DNA of 64,000 nt. Source: Primulina eburnea (Eukaryota > Streptophyta > Magnoliopsida > Lamiales > Gesneriaceae). Under the pieces are notes generated by a model. That model did no database searches and was not told the DNA's origin. It was given only the letters and a program-made list of their open reading frames with translations. Location of the stretch: contig NC_133101.1 in assembly GCF_022965805.1 (NCBI RefSeq), forward strand, positions 45,402,342-45,466,341. Reading direction: 5' to 3'. Positions 9,994 through 22,048 of the stretch are shown in pieces (the stretch's first letter is position 1; each line of letters starts with the position of its first letter). Position numbers and translations under genes: made by a program.

Positions 9994-11799
9994 AGTGGTA
10001 TCCGAGCTATGGTTACGTTTTTGTGTAGCAAATACAAGATATTATGTTGAGATCAATTTCTAACCGCATGAGTGTATTTTTTGCAACAAAAATGAAGGCC
10101 GATTATTGGGGAATTTCGGGCAGCATGTTGCTGCCCATGTCGGGCAGCTCGGGCTGCCCGAGGGGCTGCCCGTTTCGGGCAGCTAGGGCTGCCCGAACAG
10201 CCCCTTCGAAAAATTTAAAAAAAAAAAAAATATTTTTTTTGTTCACCGGAATCCGGCGACGGAGCTCCGGCGACGGCGATGACGGCTAGGGTTTTCAAAA
10301 GGTGTTTTGAAATATCAAAGTGTCATGGGCCTTGAGTTGTTGGGCCATTGGATGGCTAACATGTTTGTGAATTTTAAATGGGCTAAAAATGTTTTTGGTG
10401 AAAAATAAGTTTTTGGGCCCTTAAGTTTAAAATTACAAAAGTTGCAAATTTTTCCTCATAAAATAAATAATTGAAGTTGGACTTTAATTATTTATAGTAA
10501 ATTGTGATTTATAAGAAATTCGGTTATAAATAAATTAATTGGAAAGTAGACAAAGGTGTTTGTATACTTTGTTAATTTAGTTTATAATCGTGGCGGTTAG
10601 TGATTGGATCAAGATATATAATATTGGATCAATTAATTATTGTGATAATTAATTGATGGTGTATGATATGTGATATTATGCATGAAGATGATCAAAAGCC
10701 CAAGCCCAATTTGCTAGGTGTATGCTAGGATATTTTGTGTTGAATGATTGTAATAATTATCAATTTATAAAGTGGGCTTGGTTTATGGCCCGTTCCCACC
10801 CCATGAGATGTATCCCTATTTGCCATGGATATTTATTTGTAATTATTAGTATAGTGGATGATAAAGATTGGAAGATGGTGACCATGATGATTATGAAGAT
10901 CGAAGACATGAAAATATTGGAAGCTTATGTAATAGTTGCATTTGCATCCCGTGCATTTCCCTAAGATTGGACCTAGGCCCGTGTTTAGCTCACACGGTCC
11001 GTTAGTATTGGGGCGATTGATCATCCTTGTTTGTTTACTGTTTATAATATATGCATGATATGTTATAAATAATGAGTATGTGCGTTATTATTATGATAAT
11101 AACAAAGTTGCATGAATCCGGCAAACATACGATCAAACATGGCGAGCTTTTAAAATAAAATTAATGATGAGACCTTTCAAAATTAAAAACCCTCATTTTG
11201 AATAAGATTCAAAATTAATATCAAGCCCGAAAAGGGGAATTATAAATTTGTTTATAATTTCCTTGTCTTCCATCCACAATGGGTGCATGATGAACGCTAC
11301 CCGTACTCGGGGCTCGGCTCATATTATTGGGGGAGCTTTGGGTGCCGGAAAGCTGTGACATCCATTGACATGGTGATGTGAACTACGTGGAACTCCCATG
11401 ATTTCGGCTCATATTATTGGGGGAACTCATGGCGACCGTCCATTAAGGTTCAACATCGATGGGTAAGGCTTGACACGTGAAGATGAACGACGTCATATTA
11501 TTGGGTCCTAATCAAACGTGAGACAAAAGTTTACGTAGAGGGTTGCATTGTGATGCAATTGGAAACTACCTTTTAGGAATTGTGATTGGCTGATATTATT
11601 CGGGATCATAATTCGCTAATTGGACCTTACGTACCTACTGAGGAAAGATGTTTCCCGTTTTCACTAGAGGGTAGTGAAAGATGTCAAAACAGTGGGAGCA
11701 AATATTTATGAAGTAAAAGTCCAAACTTCATATCTTACTAAATATTTTAAAATAGTCATCAACATTTATCTGTTTTTTACTTTTCAGTACAAATTGACA
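9994..11799 (+). other. Copia-1 long untranslated leader
   Basis: About 1.8 kb separates the primer site from the gag start. It holds three GGGCAGC/GCTGCCC hairpins (10117-10200), an A-run then T-run near 10217-10240, and four copies of a CATATTATTGGG motif (11316-11334, 11406-11424, 11491-11508, 11588-11606). Relatives of the last part occur in the Copia-3 leader. Short open frames are present but none looks coding. The leader may serve packaging or translation, which is inference. Confidence 0.7.
9996..10013 (+). other. Copia-1 primer binding site
   Basis: TGGTATCCGAGCTATGGT begins two bases after the 5' LTR. It matches the tRNA-iMet 3' end complement (TGGTATCAGAGC) except for A to C in the middle. 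Confidence 0.88.
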
Positions 11800-12660
11800 A
11801 TGTCATCGATTCGCAAATCGATATCCGTAATACTCGACAAACACATATTAACTGGACCTAATTACCTCACTTGGCTAAGAAACCTAAAAATCGTCTTGAA
11901 TTCGGAAAGGGTAGCATATACACTGACTGAGTCGCCCCCTGTTGAGGCTCCGACTGACTGCAATCCTGAGGAATTGCAGAATTACAAGGAATGGTGTGAC
12001 CATGACTTGATAGCCAGGTGTTATATGCTGACTTCTACGTATGATGAGCTGTAGAGGCGTTTTGAGGATGCAAAGAATGTTGCTGACATTCATAAGCACC
12101 TCAAAGAGCTCTTTGGTGAGCAGACTCGGCCTCTTAGGCATGCTACCGTCAAGGAGCTGATCACTATGCGCATGCGAGATGGGGCCTCGGTCCATGAGCA
12201 TGGCCTGAAGTTGATTGGGCTCATGGATAAGCTCTTTGGCATGGATATGATCTTGCCTTCGGAGTTGACCACCGACGTGTTGCTGTTATCATTGCCTAGC
12301 TCATTTGATCCTTTTGTGGTGAACTTCAACATGAACAAGATGGAGCCGACCCTTGAGGAGTTGGTGAATATGCTTGTTACGTTTGAATCAACCATCAAGA
12401 AAGAGAAGTTGGTTCTTTATGTGGGTTCTTCATCTGGTACGAAGATTGATCCACATGGGAAGGGAAAGAAGAGTTCTTTCCAACGTCCCAAGAAGAACGT
12501 GCCCTTGATGAGGCAATCTCCGAATCCCGTTGTGGCGGCCACACCAGTTAAGGCTGACAAGACTAGTGATATTTGTCATCACTGCAAGAAGCCTGGACAT
12601 TGGAGGCGAAATTGCAAGGAATATCTGGCCCAGAAAAGTTCTGGAAACGGTATGTTCTAA
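11800..12660 (+). pseudogene. gag: Copia-1 gag (one premature stop)
   Basis: Gag would form the virus-like particle that packages element RNA. The start ATG at 11800 gives MSSIRKSISVIL, followed by GPNYLTWLRNLKIVL, a typical Copia gag opening. An in-frame TAG at 12052-12054 (CTG TAG AGG, where CAG is expected) breaks the frame. Reading resumes in the same frame and includes the central gag domain. A CCHC zinc knuckle, CHHCKKPGHWRRNC, is encoded near 12570-12615. The frame closes at 12658-12660. Without the TAG the protein would be about 286 residues, normal for the family. Protease sequence follows immediately. Confidence 0.9.
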
Positions 12661-15033
12661 ATTGAAGTAAACATTTCAATTAACTCTACTTCTTGGGTAT
12701 TGGATACCGGATGTGGATCACATCTCTGTAATGTGTTACAGGTGATGGGAAGAAGTAGAAAGCTTAAGGGAAGGTGAGACCTTCTTGAGAATGGCAATGG
12801 AGCAAGAGTTGCTGCCAAGGCTGTTGAAGATGTTTACTTATTGTTGAACAATAGTTTTAAGTTAATTTTAAGAGATGTTTTGTTTGTACCATTTTGGTGA
12901 AAAACATTGTTTCCATTTCTATTGTGATAAAAATGGATATTCTTGTTTATTTTGCAAAGGTGTTTGCAAGATTTACAAGAATGAATGTTTAATTGGTACT
13001 TGAGAACTTGAAAACGATCTCTATAACTTAAAATTGAAAGATATTCCACTAAATGTCCATACAAAGGTAGACACCATATGAGATATGGATGGGTAAGCCT
13101 CCCAAATATTCTTATCTTAGAATATGGGGAGCCCTGCTTATGTGAAGCAGGTAAGTGGGAGATAAATTGGATTGTTGATCCATTTTATGTTACTTTGTGG
13201 GATATCCAAGGAATTAAGTTGGATGTCATTTCTATCATCCCCAAGAAACAAATGTGTTTGTTTCTAGGAATGCAACCTTTTTAGAAAAGGATTTTCTATT
13301 GGATAGAAAAAGGGAGATGATAGAACTCGAAGAGGTTCGAGAGACACCCACAATTATAGAACCCACACCCGAAGAGCCAAGAGAGGAGATACAAGCTCCT
13401 AGCAGATACGAGAAAGTCTCGAGACCACCTATGAGGTATGGTCAGCTTCTTGAAGAAGGCCATGATGAGCCTAACCATGGATGTGATCCAAGGACCTTCA
13501 AGGAAGCGTTATCTGATGCCGATTCATCCAAGTGGCTTGAAGCAATGGAATCTGAGTTGAATTCCATGCATTCGAACCAAGTGTAGGATCTTGTGGATCC
13601 AACTGAGGGAACTGTTCCCATAGGGACTTGGGGCGGATGGGAAGGTATTGACCTTCAAGGCGCGATTGGTGGCAAAAGGATGTACTCAAATACAAGGAAT
13701 TGACTTTGAGGAAACCTTTTCCCAGTCGCAATGTTCAAGTCCATAAGGATTTTGCTAGCCATAGCTGCATGGTATGACTATGAGATATGGCAGATGGATG
13801 TTAAGACAGTCTTTCTTAATGGAGATTTTAAGAAAGTGATTTACATGTCTCAACCTGAATGGTTTACATCTATCGGAAGTGAGCATATCGTATGCAAACT
13901 TCAAAGAACTATTTATGATCTAAAGCAGGCATCAAGGAGTTGGAACCTTAGATTCGATAGTACAATCAAAGAGTTTGATTTACTAAGAATCATGAGGAAC
14001 CCTGTGTGTATAAGAAGGTCAGTGGGAGTGTTGTGACATTCCTGGTGCTTTATGTTGATGACATTCTACTCATTGGGAATGATGTAGGAATGTTGCAATC
14101 AACTAAGATATGGTTAACGAGTAAGTTCTCGATGCAGGACTTGGGTGAAGCATCTTTTGTATTGGGATACAGATCTATGGAGATAGATCGAAAAGATGGC
14201 TTGGTCTCACCCAGTCCACATACATTGATACCATCGTGAAGCGGTTCTCGATGGATGAGTCCAAGAGAGGACATCTACCAATGTGTCATGGCGTGTCCCT
14301 ATCCAAGTCTGTCTCCCAAGACAGATGCAGAGATAGTGGCGATGACACGCATTCCGTATGCTTCGGCAATTGGTAGCATCATGTATGAGATGATATCTAC
14401 ACGTCCTGACGTGGCTTTCACACTAAGTGTAGTGAGTAGATATCAATCAAACCCTGGTCTTCCACACCTGAAAGCTGTGAAAGACATCCTCAAGTAGTTG
14501 AGAAGGACCAATAAGTTGTTCTTGGTCTATGGGGTAGAGAACTGAAATTGGAAGGCTATACCGACACTAGCTTCCAAAACGATATCGATAACTCGAAGTC
14601 AACCTCTAGTTTTGTATTCATGCTCAACGGTGCTGCTGTCTCTTGGAAGAGTTCCAAGCAAGACAATACTGCGGATTCCAGCACAGAGGCCGAATACATT
14701 GCTGCATCAGATGCAGCAAGAGAGGCTGTTTGGATAAGGAATTTTGTCTAAGAGTTGGACGTCATTCCTAATGGAGTTGCTCCTGTCCCGGTGTTGTGTG
14801 ACAACACGGGAGCTTTAGCTCAAGCAGAGGAGCCAAGGTCTCATCAGAAATCCAAACTAGTATTGAGAAAGTACCCCATCCTCGGAGAGATTGTGGAAAG
14901 AAGAGAAGTGTCTATTGACAAAGTCGGCTCCGCAGATTATGTTGTTGATTCACTAGCTAAGCCTTTACCTGGACCATTATTCGACAAGCATCGCGAATCA
15001 ATGGGTTTTAAGCATATAGGTAGTTGGCTCTAG
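12661..15033 (+). pseudogene. pol: Copia-1 pol remnant: protease, RT and RNase H, no integrase
   Basis: Protease is marked by SWVLDTGCGSHLC near 12690-12730, with the DTG active site. After LKDIPLNVHTKVDTI (about 13030-13075) the sequence jumps to a segment matching EIWMGK in Copia-2. This removes the GAG-pre-integrase HHCC zinc region and the whole DDE core. RT follows in broken frames: a shift near 13610-13730, DVKTVFLNG near 13800 and YVDDILLIGND at about 14053. RNase H is recognisable from EGYTDTSF (14551) through STEAEYIAAS to the SLAKPLPGPLFDKHR tail, with a stop at 14749-14751. Many stops and shifts make it non-functional. Confidence 0.9.
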
Positions 15034-15036
15034 TGC

Positions 15037-15047
15037 AAGTGGGAGAT
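15037..15047 (+). other. Copia-1 polypurine tract
   Basis: AAGTGGGAGAT lies directly before the 3' LTR. The same tract, reverse complemented (ATCTCCCACTT), follows the 3' LTR of Copia-2. Confidence 0.85.
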
Positions 15048-17194
15048 TGTTAGAGTAGGTGCCCGTCGAGCCAAGTGTTGGCCGAGTGTTCACAATGAAA
15101 CTCTATGTACAAGCAATCTTTATTTTAATAATATTTGAAATTATTATTTTGGCAAATCTTTATCTGTATACCCATGCTAGTTGCATAGATAAAGCCCTTG
15201 AATATACAAATAGTAGAAAGAATATGAGATGCTCATATGATGAGTATCATGAAACTCATATTTGTAATACTGTATATTCTAAACGGTTCCTAGTCGATTC
15301 AGCCGCCACTAAGAAGGATATAGGCCGCTCGAGTTAGAGACTAGTATCTGCGATGTGAGTACCATGTTTCATTGGTAGGGGACATTGTGATGTCCGAACA
15401 TGCAGATAGGTGCTCCTTGTAGAGTGCACTGAACAACCCTCCATAAAAGGACTTTCCAAGTGGTTCTCACTTATCGAGTGGAAAAGTCCTGGTTTATGGT
15501 TGTACAGAATTAGTCCTTATGACCCGGGACAACATTGAGACTCTATGTGCTAGAATTACACTTTGACTTGTTTACCGACTCTCATGGGGTCATCAGGTGG
15601 CAAGGTTGGGTGTTCTGTCGAAACACATAGGAGTCGATGCATTGTAGTCGGGGATTCACCGCTTACCTTCGGGTATGGATATCCTATGTGTTTTCATGTG
15701 TATGTAGGTTGAAATCTCTGGCCAGAGTATGGTTGTAATTATGAAAGGGGTTTCATAGATTACACCATTGATGCAACTACAACATGACACATAGTATCGA
15801 TTCATTGACAACTCTCGATAAACCAATGGTTGTCGAATCGATCGGGATATATGAGTTGAAGGGACCGTACTGTACGCTAACCATAATTGAATGGTTCTTG
15901 CAGGCACTATCATGTGATACCTAGGGAATCACGTAAGCGATGCTGCTAGGCGTTTAACATGATTGGTTGGGTACTATCAGACTTGAGTTCTGACGTTCTT
16001 GCTATCAAGGAGTTGATAAGTAAGAATGGAGCAATTGGGGTATGCTCGAATAAGGACATGTTTAGTCCGAATCACATGGAGATGTGAACCCACGGCTAGT
16101 TGTATCAATGAACCATTGAGGGCCACACAAGTACTAGCTTTGTAAATCCCGATGAGAAGTAAAATAGTTCAATGTGTTGAACGGCTTATAAAGGAGTTTA
16201 TAAGCGTAAGGAAAATTAGAAGTATGACTTCTATAAAGGAGAAAATAGTTCAATGTGTTGAACGACTTATAAATGAGTTTATAAGTGTAAAGAAAAAATA
16301 GAAGTACGACTTCTATAAGATAAATGTAAATTTTGATTTATGGAAGTGTTCCTAAATTAAAATTTGGCCAAGTGAATAATGTATTTGAAAATTGTGATTT
16401 TCATAGACATTATTATGGACTAAATTAAATTAATTCAAGTGTTGAATTAATTAAACACTAGTGGGCCTAGTAGAGTCCAAATAATTAAATTAATTCAAGT
16501 GTTGAATTAATTAAATAATATTGAGTCTTGTAGAGCTCAATTAAAATAATTATTTAACTAGTGGGACTTGGGTAAATTCAAGTAATGTTTAATTAGTCTC
16601 AAATATGTTTGAGATAATTAAATTTAGTCCAAAGTTTTTAATTTGATTAAAAACTATATTATATGCATGCATGGGAGGTGAAGGGTTGGAGATTACTTTT
16701 TATTAAAATAATGCAAGGCATGCACCTTTTGCTTTTTGCTTTTCTCACAACCAAGACAAGAAAATTAACTCATTCTCCTTCCCCTTCCAACATGATATGG
16801 CCGAAATCTCCCTCTCCCATTTCTCTCCAATTTTTCTTCCATTTTGTGTTCTTCAATTGTTGGAGAATACTCACTTCTTTTTGATAAATCCTCAAATATT
16901 TCTAGTGCAATATTTGAGGGGATTTACCTAGTTGGTGGTGGGCTTAATTTTGGAGTAAGGAGAAGGCTTGAAGATCTTCATCCATTCAAGAGCTTTGTTG
17001 TTTAACAACAAAGTTGGAGCCACAATCAACTTTTTAAAGTTGATAGGTAAAACTTCTAAACATCCTATGAATGTCATTTTTGTGTTTTATTGTATTTGTT
17101 GCACAAGATTTCTAGGTGGCCGAAATTTTTGATTATAAACTTGATTTTTAAAACTTCCGTTGCGCTTCCGGCCACCGTAACCGATCACCTTTCA
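15048..17194 (+). repeat. Copia-1 3' LTR
   Basis: It has the same length as the 5' LTR (2147 bp). Differences seen by eye include AATAG for AATAA near 15211, AGAGTATGG for AGAATATGG near 15725, and two changes near 15951-15960. It is followed directly by the TSD TTAAT at 17195-17199. Confidence 0.95.
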
Positions 17195-19172
17195 TTAATA
17201 ATGTACGTCTGATCAGACTACTGCCATAGTATACTGGGTGAAACAACTGAACTGATCGGTAACTGGCGACCGGATTTAATAATGCTCCCATAACCGGTAA
17301 CTGACGAACGGACTGGTAACTGGCGACCAGATTTAATCATGATAGTAAAGTGACCACAAGCAATATCGCATAAATATCAAAATGAATGTTTGCACGTAAT
17401 ATAATTAACCAACATAATTAAATATGAACAATTTCGATCTTCTTGCATTAAAATCATGTACTTGCGATATTTAAAAATACCTATATGGCTTGATTGAAGA
17501 GTGAAAGAAGATATAAACAAGCCTTGGTTTGTTTTGACAGAAAACGAACGAAATATCGACGCGGCGCGGCGGAGACGGAGTGCTCTTCATTTCTCACTTT
17601 TTCTCTCTTAATTCCTTTAAACCAAGCATACACCATAATTATTATAATAGCGTAAAAATCGTAAACGTGATGCATGAACATTTAAAAATATCATGATTTG
17701 TGCTCAGGGCGCTGCCAGGACCAAAATCTCTCACCGGGTACAAAATGACCATTTTTGCCCCTAAAAAACCCAAAATTACCGTTTTTCTCCTAGACGTAAA
17801 ATTCCACGTTTTTGACATTTTCTTAATTCCATTGCTTCTAACATATCCCAAATAATTATTTAAGCCTACATGAATTTTCACATATTTTTATTTAGCTTAA
17901 ATCGATTACTTATAAATTAATCTTTAACTATAACATATTAATATATTTTATTTCCGAATTAAACCAAACCTTATCATAAAATTCCCAATTTAAAAACTTA
18001 GACTTCTAATAATTATTGGAGCTTAAATATAATTTTCCCTAATTTTATTAAGCTTAAATCTAGGCATTTCCATTAATCCTTTAATTAACGTTTCTTGCGA
18101 CGACTAAATCCCGGATAAATCCAAAACTCATTATTTTGATCCGAAGTTTACCAAACTCCTTAAAATATCCCAAACATATTTAAAGGCATCCCTAAACGTA
18201 AACTCGATCCCATTTCATAACTTAACCGAATTGTTTTAAAACTTGGACCGAGGTCCTGGTTTAACCCGAATCACCTCGAAACTCAACCAACCTTTTCCCA
18301 ACTTTTTACCATATCTTACAAACACTTATAAGTCCTAAAACAATGTAACCAAGCCCCTAAACCCACAGCTGAAACTTCCAGGAAATAACAAATTCTCGGT
18401 CCCCTTTCTATGATCATACTCCAACACATGGCCCCCAAATCTTAAACCTTCCGGTCCCCTCTTATACAACCACCTGTCCAGCTATTAAAGTTCACCATTA
18501 GGACCCTAATGACCCTTCTAAACTAAGCCAAAAAGTAACTAAAAGCTGTTGCACCAGCACATACAGAAAAAAATCCGAATTGTCACCTCGCTAAGCATAC
18601 TCAAACAACCCTCACGTCCAACGCTCGAGCGGCTTCCCGTCTTGTCATAGCTGTGTTCGAACCCTCGCTTGACAGTGCTTCAGACCCCTCACGATCTGTT
18701 CCAAGGTTTCGAGATGCCCTTGCACAGTCGTGACTACCCAACAACCGATCTACTCCTCAATCTTTCGATCCCGCTTACTCTTGATCGTTCTTCGACTAGA
18801 ATTTAACACACCTAAACCACAGCCCTTAGACATCATAATCACGACCTTAACAGCAATCAGCACCCCTCGGCAGTGCCCTTTACATCAAAAGATAAATAAA
18901 ACGTGAGATGCCAAGAAGATGCAAGCTTAAATCATGAAAACCGAAGCCATGAGAATTTGTCATGAAAATACTGAGCCAAGCATAGATAATACACACATGA
19001 CAGCATATAACGACGTGAATGATGCACAAATAATGATACAATGCGTGCCTTGATGATAAGACGCTCGAAATCTTGAGGACACGCGCGTCGCCGAGACAAC
19101 GAAGAAGCGATGAAGGAGCTTGCTTGAAATGAAATGGAGATGGCCGAATTATTGCAGCAAAGTGCTGCTATA
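17195..19172 (-). repeat. Gypsy family I LTR (minus), part 2 (copy A)
   Basis: This continues the LTR interrupted by Copia-1 and matches 44027-46005 in copy B nearly base for base. It contains diverged copies of the GGTAACTGGCGACC repeat, the GGCGCGGCGGAGACGG block at 17561-17580, and GTGCTCAGGGCGCTGCCAGG at 17701-17720, a landmark shared with other Gypsy LTRs in the window. The last five bases (CTATA, 19168-19172) are the target site of Copia-2. No coding region is seen. Confidence 0.85.
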
Positions 19173-21405
19173 TGTTGGATCTGGTTTTCTACGCGCCCAA
19201 ACGCAGCGGAAGTTTTAAAGTTTTATTTTATTTTGACAATCAAAATATGTTTTGCTTTGGGCGCTCGTATGATTTTAACATAATTAAACATACATAGGAT
19301 GTTAAAAATTATACCTTTGGTGAATAATTTCACGTGGCTCCAACTATTCCGGTGTTAGCGGATATAGCTCTTGTTGTAAATCCCTACGAACGTTCTTCGA
19401 TCTCCTAATCCGGTCCACGACTGGAATATTTGTTCCGCTTCTAAATTGCACTAGAAATTGTAGAAGATATTTTTCGTAGAGATAGAACACAATTTGGTTC
19501 AAAACCTTTTGAGAGCAAAAGGCGGCCGATTGAATTGGAGACATTCTCCAATCTTCTTTCCTTTTTAAAGCTTCGGTGATTTTTTTTTTCATTATTTTAA
19601 CTAATGGTTGTTACTTTAATTAATCACATTAATTTAGTAATTAGATTTCAAAAAAAATCTTTTGCCATTCTTTGTTTCCACCGAAATTCGCATGCATTAT
19701 AATAATAATAAAATATTATTATATTTTCTAACCTTTTCTTTACTTAATTAATCAAATTAATTAAGTTAACAAAAGATTCTAAAATGCATGCCAACTATAG
19801 CCAATCTCGATTTCTTTTAATGCATATATTTATGAGAACAACATGCATTAATTTATTTTGCTTTGTGTGCAATTTTTTTTTTTTAAAAAAAAATTATGGT
19901 ATCATGAATATTTTCATATTACATAAATCAATACCATATTTTATAAAAACTTAATGGGCTATATTTTAACTCAATTAAAATATAATTAATTATTAAAGTC
20001 CATTTGAACTTTAATAAATTTGCATGATAAGCCCATACTCTTACAAGCCCATGATCCATGCTCCCATTACATTAATCTCATCATAATCCCGATCGACGAT
20101 CAAATATCATCGATGTGACAATTTCAACTTGTTTGTTATTATGATGCACACTTTAATTTCGAGACCACCAATGTCTAAATAAGGAAGGTGTACTCCTTTG
20201 ACTGTCTTAACAGTCATGCTCTCAAAGTTTCTATAAGCTTTTATAAACTTTATTTACAAGCTTATCGATTGATCATATCAAACTTATTTCTTATAAATTC
20301 AACTCATTGAATTTATTATCTCAACGGGAACAAGTAAACAGTACTTGTGTGACCCTCAATGGTTCAGGGATACATCTAGCCGTGGGTTCACAACTCTTTG
20401 TGATTCAGGACACAATCCTTTATTCGGGCTTACCCTAATTTGCCCCATTCCATGCATCAACATTTGATCATGAGAATGTCAGAACTCATTTCTGATTGCA
20501 CCCATCGGATCATGGTAAGAGCGTCTAGTAGCATCGCCCCATGATCCCCTAGGTATCACTGATAGTGCCTGCAAGAACCAGTCGATTATGATTAACGTAC
20601 AGTACGGTCCCTTCATCTCATATATCCCGATCGAATCTGCAACCATTGGTTCATCGAGGGTTGCATATTAATTCGATAACTATGTGATAACTATAATAGT
20701 GGCATCGCGTGTACTATTTGGAGAGCTCTTTCTCCAACGTACATCTCGTACTCTGGCCAGAGATTCCATGCACTATTATTTCATTAGATCACATAGGATA
20801 TCCACACCCGTAGGTGAGCGGTGAATCTCCGACTACAATGCACTGGCTCCTATATGTGTCGCAACTGTGCCCAACCTCGCCACCTGATGAATCTCCTGGA
20901 GCCGGTAAACGAGTCAAAGCACATAGAGCCTCAGTGTTGTCCCGGGTCGTAAGGACTAATGGTGTACAATCATAACCACGGACTTATCCTCTCGATGAAC
21001 GATAACCGCTTGAAAAGTCCGAGGGAGGGTTGTTCGGTATAATCATCATATGACTACCCATCTGCATGTTTGGACATCTCCATGCCCTTACCAAGAAACG
21101 CAGTACACAACATCACATATGCTAGTCTCGAGCTCAAGCGACCTTTATCCATTTTTTAGGCGGCTGAATCGACTAGGAACGAATTTAGAATATGCAGTGT
21201 TTACAAATGAGTTTCAACATCGAATTACGTTTCATTTGTATTAAAGCATAATCAAGGACTTTATCTATGCTGATTGCATGAGTATACAGATAAAGTGTAA
21301 CAAGACGATAAAAAGTTAAATTATATTAAAATAAAGATTGTTTATTTCACTTGAGTCAATAAATTCCCTAGCCAACCGTTGGCTTGCAGGGCATCTACTC
21401 TAACA
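19173..21405 (-). repeat. Copia-2 3' LTR
   Basis: The full LTR is 2233 bp (TGTTGG to TAACA on the plus strand). It is followed by the reverse-complemented polypurine tract ATCTCCCACTTGC at 21406-21418. It has a long AT-rich section with a T-run/A-run near 19869-19888, and the block 20521-20655 conserved with the other Copia LTRs. Confidence 0.92.
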
Positions 21406-21435
21406 ATCTCCCACTTGCCCTAGAGCCAACTACCC

Positions 21436-21906
21436 TTAATCCCATTGCTTCGCGATGCTTTTCAAACAATGGTCCTGGCAAGGGATTTGTAAGTGGATCA
21501 GCAACATTATCTGCAGAGGGGACTCTTTCTCGACTGATATGTCTCCTCTTCCCACAATCTCCAGTATGATGTGGAATTTCCTCAGTACATGTTTGGATCG
21601 CTGATGAGACATTGGTTCCTTTGCTCGTGCAATGGCACCAGTGTTGTCCCAGTACAACGGGACTGGAACAACTCCATTAGGAATAACGCCCAACTCTTGG
21701 ACAAAATTCCTTATCCAAACTACCTCTTTGGCTGCATCAGATACAATAATGTATTCAACTTCAGTGGTGGAATCCGTAACCGTGTCTTGCTTGGAACCTT
21801 TCCAAGAGAAAGCCGCACCATATAGCATGAATACAAAACCAGAGGTCGATTTCGAATCATCTACGTCACATTGGAAGCTAGAATCAGTGTAGCCTTCCAA
21901 TTTCAA
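21436..21906 (-). pseudogene. pol: Copia-2 RNase H domain
   Basis: A 156-codon frame starts near [17 protein letters not shown], continues with STSGFVFMLYGAA and TEVEYIIVSDAAKE, and reads into WDNTGAIARAKEP and the HVLRKFHI segment. This is the usual Copia RNase H order. The D of YTDSSF and the E of TEVEY correspond to active-site acidic residues. The end is frame-shifted (LIHLQIPCQDHC in place of the SLAKPLPG-type tail). It is separated from RT by a stop at 22049-22051 and a shift. Confidence 0.88.
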
Positions 21907-22048
21907 TTCTCCACCCCATAGATAATGATTAAGTTCTTAGTCCTTCTCAAGTACTTAAGAATAACTTTCACGGCCTTCCAATACATTGGACCAGGGTTGC
22001 CTGATATCTGCTTGTAACACTCAGAGCGTAAGCGACATCAGGATGTGT

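Larger units (their letters stand above)
7847..17194 (+). mobile_element. Copia-1, near-intact Ty1/Copia insertion lacking integrase
   Basis: This is a complete plus-strand LTR retrotransposon of 9.35 kb with two 2147-bp LTRs starting TGTTAGAGTAGG and ending CACCTTTCA. A perfect 5-bp TSD, TTAAT, lies at 7842-7846 and 17195-17199. Copy B has the matching unoccupied site near 44027-44031. I count about 11 substitutions and no length difference between the LTRs, so the insertion is recent. Gag has a premature stop, the integrase core is deleted and RT is frameshifted. The element is therefore defective and probably moved using proteins from a relative. Confidence 0.96.
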
